Origin: Citrobacter braakii
GTDB taxonomy: Bacteria > Pseudomonadota > Gammaproteobacteria > Enterobacterales > Enterobacteriaceae
Direction of reading: 5' to 3'
NCBI RefSeq assembly: GCF_002075345.1
Contig: NZ_NAEW01000016.1
Location: forward strand, 1 to 64,000
DNA length: 64,000 nt
The stretch's first letter is position 1. Every line of letters begins with the position of its first letter. The notes beneath the pieces were generated by a model. That model was given only the letters and a program-made list of their open reading frames with translations, was not told the DNA's origin and did not search any database. Of the stretch, positions 44,089-53,903 are shown piece after piece. Both the position numbers and the translations under genes were made by a program.

Positions 44089-44867
44089 TGAAAAGGACTT
44101 TATTTGTATCGTTGATACTCAGCACGGCTTCTCTCCCGGCTGAAGCAACCGACCTGAACCTGACAGCCGGATACGACTTTACTGATTATTCGGCAAGGCA
44201 TGGCACCCGTAACGTCATGTTCAGCGAATTAAAGACGCAGATTGACGATGGTGCCGCGGTTTTCAATATTTCCGAAGGCAGACGCGATTACGACAACGGT
44301 GAATCATGGAACGCGTTACGTGGCCGCGCGACCGTTTGGTATAACTGGAATCAGTGGTTATCAACAAAAACGGGTCTGGCAATTGCCGAAAACACCCCCG
44401 TTTTTGCCAGACGCGATGCTCAGCAGGATATCAGCGTAAAAGTTCTGCCTAAAACCGTATTTACCTTTGGTTATCGCTATGCCAACTACTTTGACGATAC
44501 GGACGTCAATGCTTTTTCAGGCGGAATATCTCTGTATACCGGACCGTTTATCACCTCATGGCGTTATACGCATTACGATACTGAAGATGCTGGGGGAAGC
44601 TATAGCCACATCGTTTCACTGCGCCTGAACGACCTGAACGGTAAAGGCAATACGCAGCTCTGGGTAAGCCGCGGAACGGGAGCCTATACCTATGACTGGT
44701 CACCGGACACCAAAAAAGGAACGTTAAAAAGCATCAGCCTGCGTCGCAATCAGCCGCTGACCGAGCAATTAACTCTCGGTCTTGCCCTCGGCAAACAATG
44801 GTATGACACGCCGGTTGAGAGCTATCACAGCCAGCAAATTCTCGCCGATCTCACCTGGCAGTTTTAA
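44088..44867 (+). CDS. yaiO: YaiO, outer-membrane beta-barrel protein
   Basis: 259 residues. Signal peptide (about 1-21, ending PAEA-T), then alternating amphipathic strands with aromatic girdles (GYDFTDY, YNWNQWLSTKTGLA, YTGPFITSWRYTHYD, LWVSRGTGAYTYDW) and a C-terminal WQF, the terminal Phe used for Bam-mediated insertion. Matches E. coli YaiO, an outer-membrane barrel with unknown function; related barrels occur at the C-terminus of longer surface-glycan or TPR proteins in other bacteria. Its ATG overlaps the yaiX stop (TAATG). Last gene of the group; a plausible export channel or anchor for the product. Confidence 0.9.
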   Translation: MKRTLFVSLILSTASLPAEATDLNLTAGYDFTDYSARHGTRNVMFSELKTQIDDGAAVFNISEGRRDYDNGESWNALRGRATVWYNWNQWLSTKTGLAIAENTPVFARRDAQQDISVKVLPKTVFTFGYRYANYFDDTDVNAFSGGISLYTGPFITSWRYTHYDTEDAGGSYSHIVSLRLNDLNGKGNTQLWVSRGTGAYTYDWSPDTKKGTLKSISLRRNQPLTEQLTLGLALGKQWYDTPVESYHSQQILADLTWQF

Positions 44868-44950
44868 ATCTCTCCCCCTCGATAGGGGAGAATCAACCAC
44901 CAATGAAATAGCCATTCTCTCAGCCCTCACGCCGCCATCCATTAATCAAT

Positions 44951-44979
44951 GCCGGATACGCAACGCTTATCCGTCCTAC
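44951..44979. repeat. REP-type palindrome after yaiO
   Basis: Arms GCCGGATACG and CTTATCCGTCCTAC in the usual REP order, 83 nt after the yaiO stop. It separates the yai group from the Uhp-like locus. Confidence 0.7.
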
Positions 44980-45096
44980 AACACCCGGCAAATTATTGCG
45001 ATTTTGTTACATTCGTTACATATCAGCGCCACGGGGATTGCCAGCGCGGCGCTGGCAGGCATCATAGATGCCATTGTCAGGCAAGAGAGCAAGATC

Positions 45097-45726
45097 ATGA
45101 TTCATGTTGTGCTGGTGGATGACCATGTGGTGGTGCGTTCCGGCTTTGCGCAATTACTCAGTCTCGAAGACGATCTCAACGTTGCTGGCCAGTACAGCAG
45201 CGCGGCCCAGGCGTGGCCTGCATTACTGCATGATGACGTCAACGTTGCGGTGATGGATATCGCCATGCCAGATGAAAATGGCCTGAGCCTGTTAAAACGA
45301 CTGCGGGCGCAGAAGCCCGGTTTTCGCGCCATTATTCTCAGCATCTATGACTCACCCACGTTTGTGCAAAGCGCACTGGATGCCGGTGCCAGCGGTTATC
45401 TGACCAAACGTTGCGGACCGGAGGAACTGGTGCAGGCGGTACGATCGGTTGGTATGGGCGGGCATTACCTGTGCGCCGACGCGCTGCGGGCGCTACGCGG
45501 CGGCGAACAGCCCGCGCAGGTACTGGAGGTATTGACCCCGCGCGAGCGCGAAGTGTTTGATCTGCTGGTCAAAGGCGACAGCGTAAAAGAGATCGCCTTC
45601 AAGCTCGACCTCAGCCATAAAACGGTGCACGTTCATCGTGCGAACGTGCTGGGCAAACTGCAATGCCACAGCACCATCGATCTGGTGCATTTTGCACTCG
45701 ACCACCAGTTGCTGACGGGGCATTAA
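45097..45726 (+). CDS. UhpA-like response regulator (NarL family)
   Basis: 209 residues from the ATG at 45097. Receiver domain with acidic pair Asp8/Asp9 and phosphorylation site Asp54 in VMDIAMPDE, conserved Lys in YLTKRCGPEE; then a LuxR/NarL helix-turn-helix (about 145-200, LTPREREVFDLLVKGDSVKEIAFKLDLS). It resembles UhpA, which activates the hexose-phosphate carrier gene when its kinase is triggered by external glucose-6-phosphate. In E. coli uhpABC adjoins uhpT; here it adjoins afuABC, so afuABC is the likely target. Its TAA overlaps the kinase ATG (TAATG). Confidence 0.88.
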   Translation: MIHVVLVDDHVVVRSGFAQLLSLEDDLNVAGQYSSAAQAWPALLHDDVNVAVMDIAMPDENGLSLLKRLRAQKPGFRAIILSIYDSPTFVQSALDAGASGYLTKRCGPEELVQAVRSVGMGGHYLCADALRALRGGEQPAQVLEVLTPREREVFDLLVKGDSVKEIAFKLDLSHKTVHVHRANVLGKLQCHSTIDLVHFALDHQLLTGH

Positions 45727-47267
45727 TGTCACGCAGCCTTCGTCATTGGGTTATTTCTCTGTTTATTCTGCTGGCCTGGGGATCGGGCTGGCTGATGCTG
45801 TGGACGCTGGGGTTTTACCTGACCCACAACGGCCAGCAGGCAGCGCTATTCCTGCCGCACGGCGTCTATCTCGCCCTGCTAATCCTGCTTTCTCGCCGTT
45901 ACTGGCCCGCGCTGGTACTGCCGCCGGTGCTGATGCTGTTCTGGTTGCACAGCGAGCAATTAGTGAATGGCTATATCCTGCTGGTTGCGCCGTTGATTAG
46001 CCTGATCCCGGCGAGTATCGGCCAGTCATACTGGCACCGCTTCCCCCTTTACTGGCAGCGCTTAACGCTGCTGCTGGCCGCGGTGACGATCACGTCATTG
46101 CTCAATACCCTCCTGCTTTCACCGTTTATCCAAAGCCCGGCAACGTTAATTGGCCTGGCATCGTTTACCGGCGGCGTGCTGCTGACGCCGTTTGTCTATC
46201 TGATCTATGAATTTCTGCGCCAGCAGCACCGTTATCATTTGCTCGGACTGGATACCACCAATCCCCCCCTGCGTACCTCGCTTATCATCTGGTGCAGTCT
46301 GTTCTTCATTATTGGCATAGGTACCCAGATGGTGCTGTCACCAGAGATCGAGCGCCTGCTGCTAATCGTAGTGTTCTTACCAAACGTGGTGATGGCGTGG
46401 AAATTTGGCTGGCAGGGCGGCGTGTTGTCCGGACTGCTCGGCAGTATGATGATCACCATCGCCCGGCAAATCGGCGTCGGGTTCAGCAATTTACTGGAGT
46501 TGGAGATTTTCCTCGCCACCCAGGCGCTGCTGGGCATAGGGCTCGGGATCGCTATCAGCCGCCAGCAGCATCTGGCGCAAAACCTGCACCATTATCGCCA
46601 GCGTCTGGAAGCCGAACTGGCAGCGCGACGCGCGCTGACCGAACAACTGATCCGCACCGAGGAAAATACGCGCAAAAGCCTGGCGCGGGAGCTACACGAC
46701 GAAATTGGTCAGAACATCACCGCCATTCAAATTCAGTCGCAACTGGTCAAGCGCGCGCCGGGTCGCGAGCAAACGCTTGAAGCGGCAAATCAGATCAACG
46801 ACCTTGCCCGGCGCATTCACCACTCCACCCGCCAACTGCTGCGCCAGCTACGACCGCCCGCGCTCGATGAACTGGCCTTTAAAGATGCACTGCATCATCT
46901 GGTGAATGAATTTGCCTTTGCCGAACGCGGCATTCGCTGTTGGTTTGACTATCAGCTTGAAAATACGCCAGAAAATGAAACGGTGCGTTTCACACTGTAT
47001 CGCCTGCTGCAGGAGTTGCTCAATAACGTCTGTAAACATGCCGACGCCAGCGAAGTGTCGATTACGCTGCGCCAGCAGGAACACCGCGTGTTTCTGCACG
47101 TCGCTGACAACGGTGTAGGTATTCTCGCAGAGAAAATCCCCGGGTTCGGTATCCAGGGGATGCGTGAGCGGGTCAGCGCCCTTGGCGGCGAACTGACGCT
47201 CGAATCGAACAACGGCACGCGGGTAATTGTTAACCTGCCCACAAATTTGCAACAAATCAGCCGTTAA
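45726..47267 (+). CDS. UhpB-like sensor histidine kinase (MASE1, HisKA_3)
   Basis: 513 residues from the ATG at 45726 that overlaps the regulator's stop. N-terminal MASE1-type membrane domain with about eight hydrophobic segments (residues 8-280), a linker coiled coil, then HisKA_3 with phospho-acceptor His324 in SLARELHDEIGQNITAIQ, and an HATPase_c domain (LLNNVCKHADASEV, DNGVGI). UhpB phosphorylates UhpA after the receptor UhpC reports sugar phosphate in the periplasm. The protein is of similar size to E. coli UhpB (about 500). Cytoplasmic catalytic domain, inner-membrane location. Confidence 0.9.
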   Translation: MSRSLRHWVISLFILLAWGSGWLMLWTLGFYLTHNGQQAALFLPHGVYLALLILLSRRYWPALVLPPVLMLFWLHSEQLVNGYILLVAPLISLIPASIGQSYWHRFPLYWQRLTLLLAAVTITSLLNTLLLSPFIQSPATLIGLASFTGGVLLTPFVYLIYEFLRQQHRYHLLGLDTTNPPLRTSLIIWCSLFFIIGIGTQMVLSPEIERLLLIVVFLPNVVMAWKFGWQGGVLSGLLGSMMITIARQIGVGFSNLLELEIFLATQALLGIGLGIAISRQQHLAQNLHHYRQRLEAELAARRALTEQLIRTEENTRKSLARELHDEIGQNITAIQIQSQLVKRAPGREQTLEAANQINDLARRIHHSTRQLLRQLRPPALDELAFKDALHHLVNEFAFAERGIRCWFDYQLENTPENETVRFTLYRLLQELLNNVCKHADASEVSITLRQQEHRVFLHVADNGVGILAEKIPGFGIQGMRERVSALGGELTLESNNGTRVIVNLPTNLQQISR

Positions 47268-47352
47268 CCAGGAAAAAGTCTTAGTCACTGCGGACTTTAT
47301 CTCATCCCATTTTACTTTCACTTTCCTATAGTCAGCACAAACGGAGGCTGCC

Positions 47353-48657
47353 ATGCATGCACGTGCATCACGCGAAACAGACCAACAATACCGGGTGCTA
47401 CGCCCCCGGCTGCTGATGTGTATGGTGATTGGGTACGCCGCGTTTTATCTGACGCGCAAAAGCGTTAACTACGTCCTCCCGGCGCTGCAAACGGATCTGG
47501 GTCTGGATAAAGGCGATATCGGCCTGCTGGGATCGCTGTTTTATCTGACCTATGGCCTGTCGAAATTCACCGCCGGGCTATGGCACGACAGCCACGGACA
47601 GCGCGCGTTTATGGGCATTGGCCTGTTTGCCACCGGCGTTTTAAACGTGCTGTTCGCCTTTGGTGAATCGCTGACGCTGCTCCTGGTGGTCTGGACGCTG
47701 AACGGATTTTTTCAGGGCTGGGGCTGGCCGCCCTGCGCCCGATTATTGACCCACTGGTACTCGCGCAACGAACGCGGCTTCTGGTGGGGCTGCTGGAATA
47801 TGTCGATCAACATCGGTGGGGCCATCATTCCGCTGATTAGCGCCTTTGCCGCCCACTGGTGGGGTTGGCAGGCAGCCATGCTGGCTCCAGGAATAATCAG
47901 CATGGCGTTAGGCGTCTGGCTCACCCTGCAACTGAAAGGCACGCCCCGGGAAGAAGGCTTACCCACGGTTGGGGAATGGCGGCAAGACCCGCTGGAGTTG
48001 CGTCAGGAGCAGCAAAGTCCGCCGATGGGGCTGTGGCAAATGTTACGCATCACCATGCTGAAGAACCCGATGATCTGGCTACTCGGTGTGTCATATGTGT
48101 TGGTCTATTTGATCCGCATTGCGCTCAACGACTGGGGCAACATCTGGCTGACGGAAAGCCACGGTGTGAACCTGCTCAGCGCCAATGCCACGGTAATGCT
48201 GTTTGAAGTCGGTGGCTTGCTGGGGGCGCTGTTTGCCGGATGGGGTTCGGATCTGCTGTTCAGCGGTCAGCGTGCGCCAATGATTTTGCTGTTCACACTT
48301 GGGCTGATGGTCTCCGTCGCCGCGCTGTGGCTGGCGCCGGTGCACCACTATGCGCTACTGGCAGTGTGTTTCTTTACCGTGGGCTTTTTTGTGTTTGGCC
48401 CACAGATGCTAATTGGCCTCGCGGCCGTGGAATGCGGACATAAAGCGGCAGCAGGTTCAATTACTGGTTTTCTCGGGCTGTTCGCCTATCTGGGGGCCGC
48501 GCTGGCGGGTTGGCCGCTGTCGCTGGTCATAGAACACTACGGCTGGTCGGGAATGTTCAGTTTGCTCTCGGTTGCCGCTGTCTTTATGGGTTTATTGCTG
48601 ATGCCATTGCTCATTGCGGGCATTCCCCCTTCTCTCAGTCAAAGGATAAAACAATGA
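47353..48657 (+). CDS. UhpC-like MFS sugar-phosphate receptor/transporter (OPA family)
   Basis: 434 residues with twelve hydrophobic segments of the organophosphate:phosphate antiporter (GlpT/UhpT/UhpC) group: AAFYLTRKSVNYVLPALQTDLGL near the start, the GLGF-like KFTAGLWHDSHGQRAF loop, and NGFFQGWGWPPCARLLTHWYSRNERG. UhpC is a receptor that senses glucose-6-phosphate and signals to UhpB, with weak transport of its own. GGAGG precedes the ATG; a TATAGT at 47327-47332 in the 85-nt gap could be an internal promoter (inference). Its stop overlaps afuA (ATGA), coupling sensor and transporter. Confidence 0.88.
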   Translation: MHARASRETDQQYRVLRPRLLMCMVIGYAAFYLTRKSVNYVLPALQTDLGLDKGDIGLLGSLFYLTYGLSKFTAGLWHDSHGQRAFMGIGLFATGVLNVLFAFGESLTLLLVVWTLNGFFQGWGWPPCARLLTHWYSRNERGFWWGCWNMSINIGGAIIPLISAFAAHWWGWQAAMLAPGIISMALGVWLTLQLKGTPREEGLPTVGEWRQDPLELRQEQQSPPMGLWQMLRITMLKNPMIWLLGVSYVLVYLIRIALNDWGNIWLTESHGVNLLSANATVMLFEVGGLLGALFAGWGSDLLFSGQRAPMILLFTLGLMVSVAALWLAPVHHYALLAVCFFTVGFFVFGPQMLIGLAAVECGHKAAAGSITGFLGLFAYLGAALAGWPLSLVIEHYGWSGMFSLLSVAAVFMGLLLMPLLIAGIPPSLSQRIKQ

Positions 48658-49685
48658 AACTGACGCTTACCTCTACCCTAATTGCCTCCGCTCTGACGCT
48701 GGCAGCCTTCAGCAGTGCAGCTCAGGCGCAGGGTCGTCTGGTGGTGTATTGCAGCGCCACCAACGAAATGTGCGAAACCGAAACCAAAGCCTTCGGTGAA
48801 AAATATGATGTGAAGACTTCATTCATTCGCAACGGCTCAGGCAGTACGCTGGCGAAAGTGGATGCCGAGAAGAAAAACCCGCAAGCGGATGTCTGGTACG
48901 GCGGTACGCTGGATCCACAGTCTCAGGCCGGTGAAATGGGGCTGCTGCAGCCGTATAAATCACCAAACCTCGAACAAATCATGGAGAAGTTTCGCGATCC
49001 GGCAAAAGTGAAAGGCAACCTCTCCTCGGCGGTTTATGTCGGTATTCTGGGCTTTGGCGTCAATACCCAGCGCCTGAAAGAGAAAAACCTACCGGTGCCA
49101 AAATGCTGGAAGGATCTGACCAAACCGGAATACAAAGGCGAAATCCAGATTGCTGATCCGCAAAGCTCCGGTACCGCCTATACCGCACTGGCGACCTTTG
49201 CCCAACTGTGGGGGGAAGATCAGGCCTTTGACTACCTGAAACAGCTCAACGCCAACGTCTCCCAGTACACCAAATCCGGCATTGCCCCGGCGCGTAACGC
49301 CGCCCGTGGCGAAACGGCTATCGGCATCGGTTTCTTGCACGACTACTCGCTGGAAAAAGAACAGGGCGCACCGCTGGAACTTGTCTCACCGTGCGAAGGT
49401 ACCGGTTATGAAATCGGCGGTGTCAGCATCCTGAAAGGCGCGCGCAACCTCGATAACGCCAAACTGTTCGTTGACTGGGTACTGTCGAAAGACGCGCAGG
49501 AGCTGGCGTGGAAGAAAGGTAAATCCTATCAGATCCTGACCAACACCACCGCCGAGACGTCCCCTAACTCGCTGAAGCTCGACGACCTGAAGCTTATCAA
49601 TTACGACATGGATAAGTACGGCTCGACCGACGTGCGTAAGGCCCTGATCAATAAGTGGGTCAGCGAAGTGAAGATGGGTAAATAA
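48654..49685 (+). CDS. afuA: AfuA, hexose-phosphate periplasmic binding protein
   Basis: 343 residues from the ATG at 48654 (behind AAAGGA). Signal peptide of about 25 residues (AQA-QG), then a two-lobe class II-type periplasmic binding protein of the ferric-ion-binding-like fold. AfuA proteins were first called iron binders but those from Actinobacillus and Citrobacter rodentium bind glucose-6-phosphate, fructose-6-phosphate and sedoheptulose-7-phosphate. Very close to the E. coli/EHEC AfuA I know. It delivers ligand to AfuB/AfuC. The ATGA overlap with the receptor gene and a REP after its stop indicate coupled expression with raised binding-protein output. Confidence 0.92.
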   Translation: MKLTLTSTLIASALTLAAFSSAAQAQGRLVVYCSATNEMCETETKAFGEKYDVKTSFIRNGSGSTLAKVDAEKKNPQADVWYGGTLDPQSQAGEMGLLQPYKSPNLEQIMEKFRDPAKVKGNLSSAVYVGILGFGVNTQRLKEKNLPVPKCWKDLTKPEYKGEIQIADPQSSGTAYTALATFAQLWGEDQAFDYLKQLNANVSQYTKSGIAPARNAARGETAIGIGFLHDYSLEKEQGAPLELVSPCEGTGYEIGGVSILKGARNLDNAKLFVDWVLSKDAQELAWKKGKSYQILTNTTAETSPNSLKLDDLKLINYDMDKYGSTDVRKALINKWVSEVKMGK

Positions 49686-49705
49686 CCCCAGATTTGCGTT
49701 CATTT

Positions 49706-49739
49706 GCCGGATACGGCCTTAACGCCATATCCGGCCTGA
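49706..49739. repeat. REP element between afuA and afuB
   Basis: Good REP match: GCCGGATACGG and its partner CCATATCCGGCCTGA with a short AA-bearing loop, wholly in the 69-nt gap. Same position as the malE-malF REP of E. coli, which protects the upstream message. Confidence 0.8.
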
Positions 49740-49754
49740 AATACCGGAACCGCT

Positions 49755-51833
49755 ATGTCACACACACTTGCACTCCATCCCGTGAAAAAACGGGATGCGA
49801 TATTTCTTTGGATTTTACTCGGCTGGCTGGCGTTTGCCCTGCTGCCGAGCTGGAGCCTGGACTACGGTCTGCTGGAATCGACGCGTGAAGAAATTCTCGC
49901 CGCCTACGGCTGGTCACAGTTCAATATCAGTTGGCTCTGGTATCTGCTGCCAAGCCTGCTGCTGGTGCGCCCGTTCCATGAAGCCAGACGCGAACAGCGC
50001 AGCCGCCATTATTTTGACGCGGGCTGGGCGTTTTTCTGTATGGCCTTTATCGTCACCAGCGCGACTCTTGAGGGGCGCGGCTTAGGCTATGCCACCATCG
50101 TGCTGTTTGTGGCACTTGGCGCGATCATGACCCTGGCGCTCACCCGTCTGGAATGGCTGGGCGGCGACCGTTTCGTCATCGGCTCGCTCACCGCGATTGT
50201 CGCGCTGATCGGTATTTTTATCGTCTGGCCAAGTATCGCTATTTTCATTCCGATGTTCACCAACGACGCCGGGGAATTTGCTCCGCTGGCGTTTATGAAT
50301 GTGCTGTCGCAGGCGCATATCATTCAGGTGATCCTCAACTCGATTATGCTGTCGATTGCCGTCGGCGTCGGCTGTACCTTCTTTGGCCTGGTGCTGGCTA
50401 TCTACACCACCCGTATCGCGAAACGCAGCGCCATTATCGGACGTATTTTCTCGATTCTGCCGATCGTCACCCCGCCGTTTGTTGTGGGTTTAGGTGTAAC
50501 GCTGATGATGGGACGCTCCGGTTACATCACCGAATTTATGGTCGAATGGTTTGGTTTGACCAACACCAACTGGCTGTACGGTTTTACCGGCATCTGGCTG
50601 GCGCAGGTGCTGGCCTTCACTCCGATGGCGTTTATGATCCTCGACGGGGCGATCAAAACCATTCATCCGTCGCTGGAGGAGGCGTCATACACCCTGCGCG
50701 CCAGCCGCTGGCAAACCTTTAACGGCGTGTTTGTCCCGCTGCTAAAACCGGCACTGGCAAACGCCTTTTTAATTGTGGTGGTGCAGTCGCTGGCCGACTT
50801 CAGTAACCCGCTGGTGCTTGGCGGTAACTTCGACGTGCTGGCAACGCAAATCTACTTCTATATCACCGGCTCCCAGCTCGACTACCAGGCCGCCAGTACG
50901 CTGGGTGCCTTCCTGTTGCTGTTCTCGCTGCTGGTGTTCTGCGTGCAGTACATGTGGATTGGTAAACGCTCGTACGTCACCGTTTCCGGTAAATCCTATC
51001 GGGGCGACGTGCAGCCGCTGCCGGTAACGCTGGTATGGAGCGTGGTCGCGCTGCTGGCAGTGTGGATTGCCTTTAACGCCCTGCTCTATGGCAGCATTTT
51101 CTACGGCAGTTTCACCGTAAACTGGGGCGTGGACTACACCCTGACGCTGGCGAACTTTACCAAACTGTTCGGTCAGGGAATGAGCGACGGCGCGTGGCCT
51201 TCACTGCTCGACACCCTGCTCTACGCCGGGATTGCCGCGCCGATCACCGCTATCTTCGGCCTGCTGATCGCATGGGTTGTGGTGCGTCAGCAGTTTAAAG
51301 GCAAAAAGACCATCGAGTTCACCACTATGCTGTGCTTTGCCGTTCCGGGCACCGTAGCGGGCGTGTCGTACATTCTGGCCTTTAACAGCGCCCCGGTATA
51401 CCTCACCGGCACCGCCGCCATCGTGATTATCTCAATGGTAATGCGTAATGTCCCGGTCGGTATCCGGGCGGGCATTGCGGGCTTAGGCCAAATCGATAAA
51501 TCGCTGGATGAAGCCTCGCTCAGTCTGCGTGCCGGTTCCCTGCGCACCATTACGCATATCCTGTTGCCGCTGCTGCGCCCGGCGATCCTCTCAGCGCTGA
51601 TCTACAGCTTTGTGCGCGCCATTACCACCGTCAGCGCCATTGTGTTCCTCGTCACGCCGGATACCCGCGTGGCCACGGCCTACATCCTGAACCGCGTAGA
51701 AGACGGCGAATACGGCGTGGCGATTGCCTACGGTTCCATTTTAATCGTGGTGATGCTGGCGATTATTTTCATCTTTGACTGGCTGATCGGTGAATCACGT
51801 ACCTCCCGTTCAAAAGCCAAAAACCAGGCGTAA
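49755..51833 (+). CDS. afuB: AfuB, fused double-domain ABC permease
   Basis: 692 residues, a single polypeptide with two permease halves, each with about six hydrophobic segments and its own EAA loop: [27 protein letters not shown] and [27 protein letters not shown]. These bind the AfuC ATPase. The layout is that of the FbpB/AfuB family (iron- and phosphosugar-type transporters). It forms the inner-membrane channel for phosphorylated sugars from AfuA. In E. coli K-12 afuB is truncated in the CP4-6 prophage; here it is complete. Confidence 0.92.
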   Translation: MSHTLALHPVKKRDAIFLWILLGWLAFALLPSWSLDYGLLESTREEILAAYGWSQFNISWLWYLLPSLLLVRPFHEARREQRSRHYFDAGWAFFCMAFIVTSATLEGRGLGYATIVLFVALGAIMTLALTRLEWLGGDRFVIGSLTAIVALIGIFIVWPSIAIFIPMFTNDAGEFAPLAFMNVLSQAHIIQVILNSIMLSIAVGVGCTFFGLVLAIYTTRIAKRSAIIGRIFSILPIVTPPFVVGLGVTLMMGRSGYITEFMVEWFGLTNTNWLYGFTGIWLAQVLAFTPMAFMILDGAIKTIHPSLEEASYTLRASRWQTFNGVFVPLLKPALANAFLIVVVQSLADFSNPLVLGGNFDVLATQIYFYITGSQLDYQAASTLGAFLLLFSLLVFCVQYMWIGKRSYVTVSGKSYRGDVQPLPVTLVWSVVALLAVWIAFNALLYGSIFYGSFTVNWGVDYTLTLANFTKLFGQGMSDGAWPSLLDTLLYAGIAAPITAIFGLLIAWVVVRQQFKGKKTIEFTTMLCFAVPGTVAGVSYILAFNSAPVYLTGTAAIVIISMVMRNVPVGIRAGIAGLGQIDKSLDEASLSLRAGSLRTITHILLPLLRPAILSALIYSFVRAITTVSAIVFLVTPDTRVATAYILNRVEDGEYGVAIAYGSILIVVMLAIIFIFDWLIGESRTSRSKAKNQA

Positions 51834-51844
51834 TGGAGCGCACT

Positions 51845-52891
51845 ATGACTCAGAAAAATTTCGTTGAACTGCGCAACGTCACTAAACGATTTGGCAGCAA
51901 CACGGTTATCGACAATATCAATCTCACCATTCCGCAGGGGCAAATGGTAACGCTGCTCGGCCCGTCCGGCTGCGGTAAAACCACCATCTTGCGTCTGGTT
52001 GCCGGGCTGGAAAAACCGAGCGAAGGACAAATTTTCATTGATGGCGAAGACGTTACCCATCGTTCTATTCAGCAGCGCGATATCTGTATGGTGTTTCAGT
52101 CATATGCCCTGTTCCCGCACATGTCGTTAGGGGAGAACGTCGGTTATGGCCTGAAGATGCTCGGCGTGTCGCGCGTGGAGGTGAAAACCCGCGTCAAAGA
52201 GGCGCTGGCGATGGTGGATCTGGAAGGATTTGAAGACCGCTTTGTCGATCAGATCTCCGGCGGTCAGCAGCAGCGCGTGGCGCTGGCCCGTGCGTTGATC
52301 CTCAAACCGAAAGTGCTGCTGTTTGATGAGCCGTTAAGTAACCTGGACGCCAACCTGCGTCGCAGCATGCGCGACAAGATCCGCGAGCTGCAAAAGCAGT
52401 TTGATATCACCTCGCTGTACGTCACCCACGATCAGAGCGAAGCCTTTGCGGTTTCCGATACCGTACTGGTGATGAACAAGGGACACATCATGCAGATCGG
52501 CTCGCCGCAGGATCTCTATCGCCAGCCCGCCTCCCGCTTTATGGCGAGCTTTATGGGCGATGCCAACCTGTTCCCGGCCACTTTCAGCGACAGATACGTT
52601 GATATCTACGGCTATCATCTGCCGCGCCCACTGCACTTTAGCGATCAAGGCGAGGGCATGGTAGGCGTGCGCCCGGAAGCGATCACGCTCAGCGACCGCG
52701 GCGAAGAGAGCCAACGCTGCGTGATCAGCCATGTCGCGTATATGGGCCCCCAATATGAGGTCACGGTGGAGTGGCACGGACAGGAGATTTTATTGCAGGT
52801 CAACGCTACGCGTCTGCAGCCGGACGTCGGCGAGCAGTATTATCTCGAAATCCATCCGTACGGCATGTTTGTGCTGGCGGATGCGGCATAA
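51845..52891 (+). CDS. afuC: AfuC, ABC transporter ATPase
   Basis: 348 residues from the ATG at 51845, preceded by GGAG 6 nt away; an ATG at 51833 overlapping the afuB stop is less well placed. Walker A GPSGCGKT (39-46), Q-loop VFQSYALFP, signature [14 protein letters not shown] (137-150), Walker [14 protein letters not shown]-loop THDQSEA; a TOBE-like C-terminal domain (about 285-348). Powers AfuAB uptake of sugar phosphates at the inner-membrane face. Very close to E. coli AfuC. Confidence 0.94.
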   Translation: MTQKNFVELRNVTKRFGSNTVIDNINLTIPQGQMVTLLGPSGCGKTTILRLVAGLEKPSEGQIFIDGEDVTHRSIQQRDICMVFQSYALFPHMSLGENVGYGLKMLGVSRVEVKTRVKEALAMVDLEGFEDRFVDQISGGQQQRVALARALILKPKVLLFDEPLSNLDANLRRSMRDKIRELQKQFDITSLYVTHDQSEAFAVSDTVLVMNKGHIMQIGSPQDLYRQPASRFMASFMGDANLFPATFSDRYVDIYGYHLPRPLHFSDQGEGMVGVRPEAITLSDRGEESQRCVISHVAYMGPQYEVTVEWHGQEILLQVNATRLQPDVGEQYYLEIHPYGMFVLADAA

Positions 52892-52941
52892 AGTGTTACC
52901 CATGTTTCCGGTTCATACCGTATCGCCATCTGGCAAAAAAT

Positions 52942-52970
52942 GCCCGATGGCGGCTTACGTCTTATCGGGC
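52942..52970. repeat. REP-type palindrome between afuC and mmuM
   Basis: Arms GCCCGATGGCG and CTTATCGGGC, the REP order on the plus strand. It overlaps the mmuM stop codon (52962-52964) between convergent genes and probably marks both 3' ends. Confidence 0.65.
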
Positions 52971-53903
52971 CTGGGCCTGAACTTTTAACGCGGCAATATC
53001 CGCAGGCGTGGTGCGACAGCACCCGCCAATCAATCGTGCACCAGCGGCCTGCCACTGTGGCAGATAATCCGCCAGTTGCGCACAAGACTCACCGTGATGA
53101 TGCCAGGTTTTGCTCGCGGCATCGTACTGCTCGCCCGAATTCGGATACACCACCAGCGGCAGCGCCGTTAAGCCGTGTAAATGCTGCAACGCAGCGGTGG
53201 TGTTTTCCAGCGCAATGCAGTTAATGCCTAACGCCACCACCTGCGGATAATCCGCCAGCAACGCGACCACGTCACGCAGCGGCGTACCGTCGCTCAGGTG
53301 CTCGCTGTCACGCAGAGTAAATGAGAACCAGGCACGCGCACGCGGGTACGCGGTCAACAGCGCAGCCAGTGCGCCAATCTCGACAAAATTCGGCAGGGTT
53401 TCGCAGGCCAGCAGATCGGCCCCGGCATCCAGCAATGCTTCCACGCGCGGGCGATGAAACGCCTGGAACGCCTCGGCGCTGCGCTGGTAATCGCCACGGT
53501 ATTCAGAGCCGTCCGCCAGATACGCGCCGTAAGGTCCGACAGATCCCGCCACCAACAGCGTGCCCGCTTGCGGGTTCTCTGCCAGATACGCTTCACGCGC
53601 TTTACGCGCCAGCTCCACGCTTTTGCCAATCAGCGCTTTCGACTGCGCTTCATCCAGGCCACGCGCGGCAAAGCCCGCCGGTGTCGCCTGATAGCTGGCG
53701 GTGATCGCGCATTGCGCCCCCGCCCGGTAATAATCAAGATGCACTTCGCGGATAAGCTCCGGGTTTTCTACCAGCACTTTGGCTGACCACAGGCTGTCGG
53801 CTAAGTTACACCCTCGCGCTTCCAGCTCCGTCGCCATCGCGCCATCCAGTAACAGGACATCCTGTTTCTCAAGGAGAGCGCGTAACGGATTATTCTGCGA
53901 CAT
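52962..53903 (-). CDS. mmuM: Homocysteine S-methyltransferase MmuM
   Basis: 313 residues from the ATG at 53903 ([15 protein letters not shown]). TIM-barrel of the pterin-independent methionine synthase-like group, with catalytic zinc ligands in NCIAL (Cys of LGINCIAL) and the terminal Cys-Cys of IGGCCRTTP. Transfers the methyl group of S-methylmethionine to homocysteine, giving two methionines. It overlaps mmuP by 14 nt; E. coli has the same order and overlap. The frame begun at 53993 is inside mmuP. Confidence 0.95.
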   Translation of the reverse strand: MSQNNPLRALLEKQDVLLLDGAMATELEARGCNLADSLWSAKVLVENPELIREVHLDYYRAGAQCAITASYQATPAGFAARGLDEAQSKALIGKSVELARKAREAYLAENPQAGTLLVAGSVGPYGAYLADGSEYRGDYQRSAEAFQAFHRPRVEALLDAGADLLACETLPNFVEIGALAALLTAYPRARAWFSFTLRDSEHLSDGTPLRDVVALLADYPQVVALGINCIALENTTAALQHLHGLTALPLVVYPNSGEQYDAASKTWHHHGESCAQLADYLPQWQAAGARLIGGCCRTTPADIAALKVQAQAR

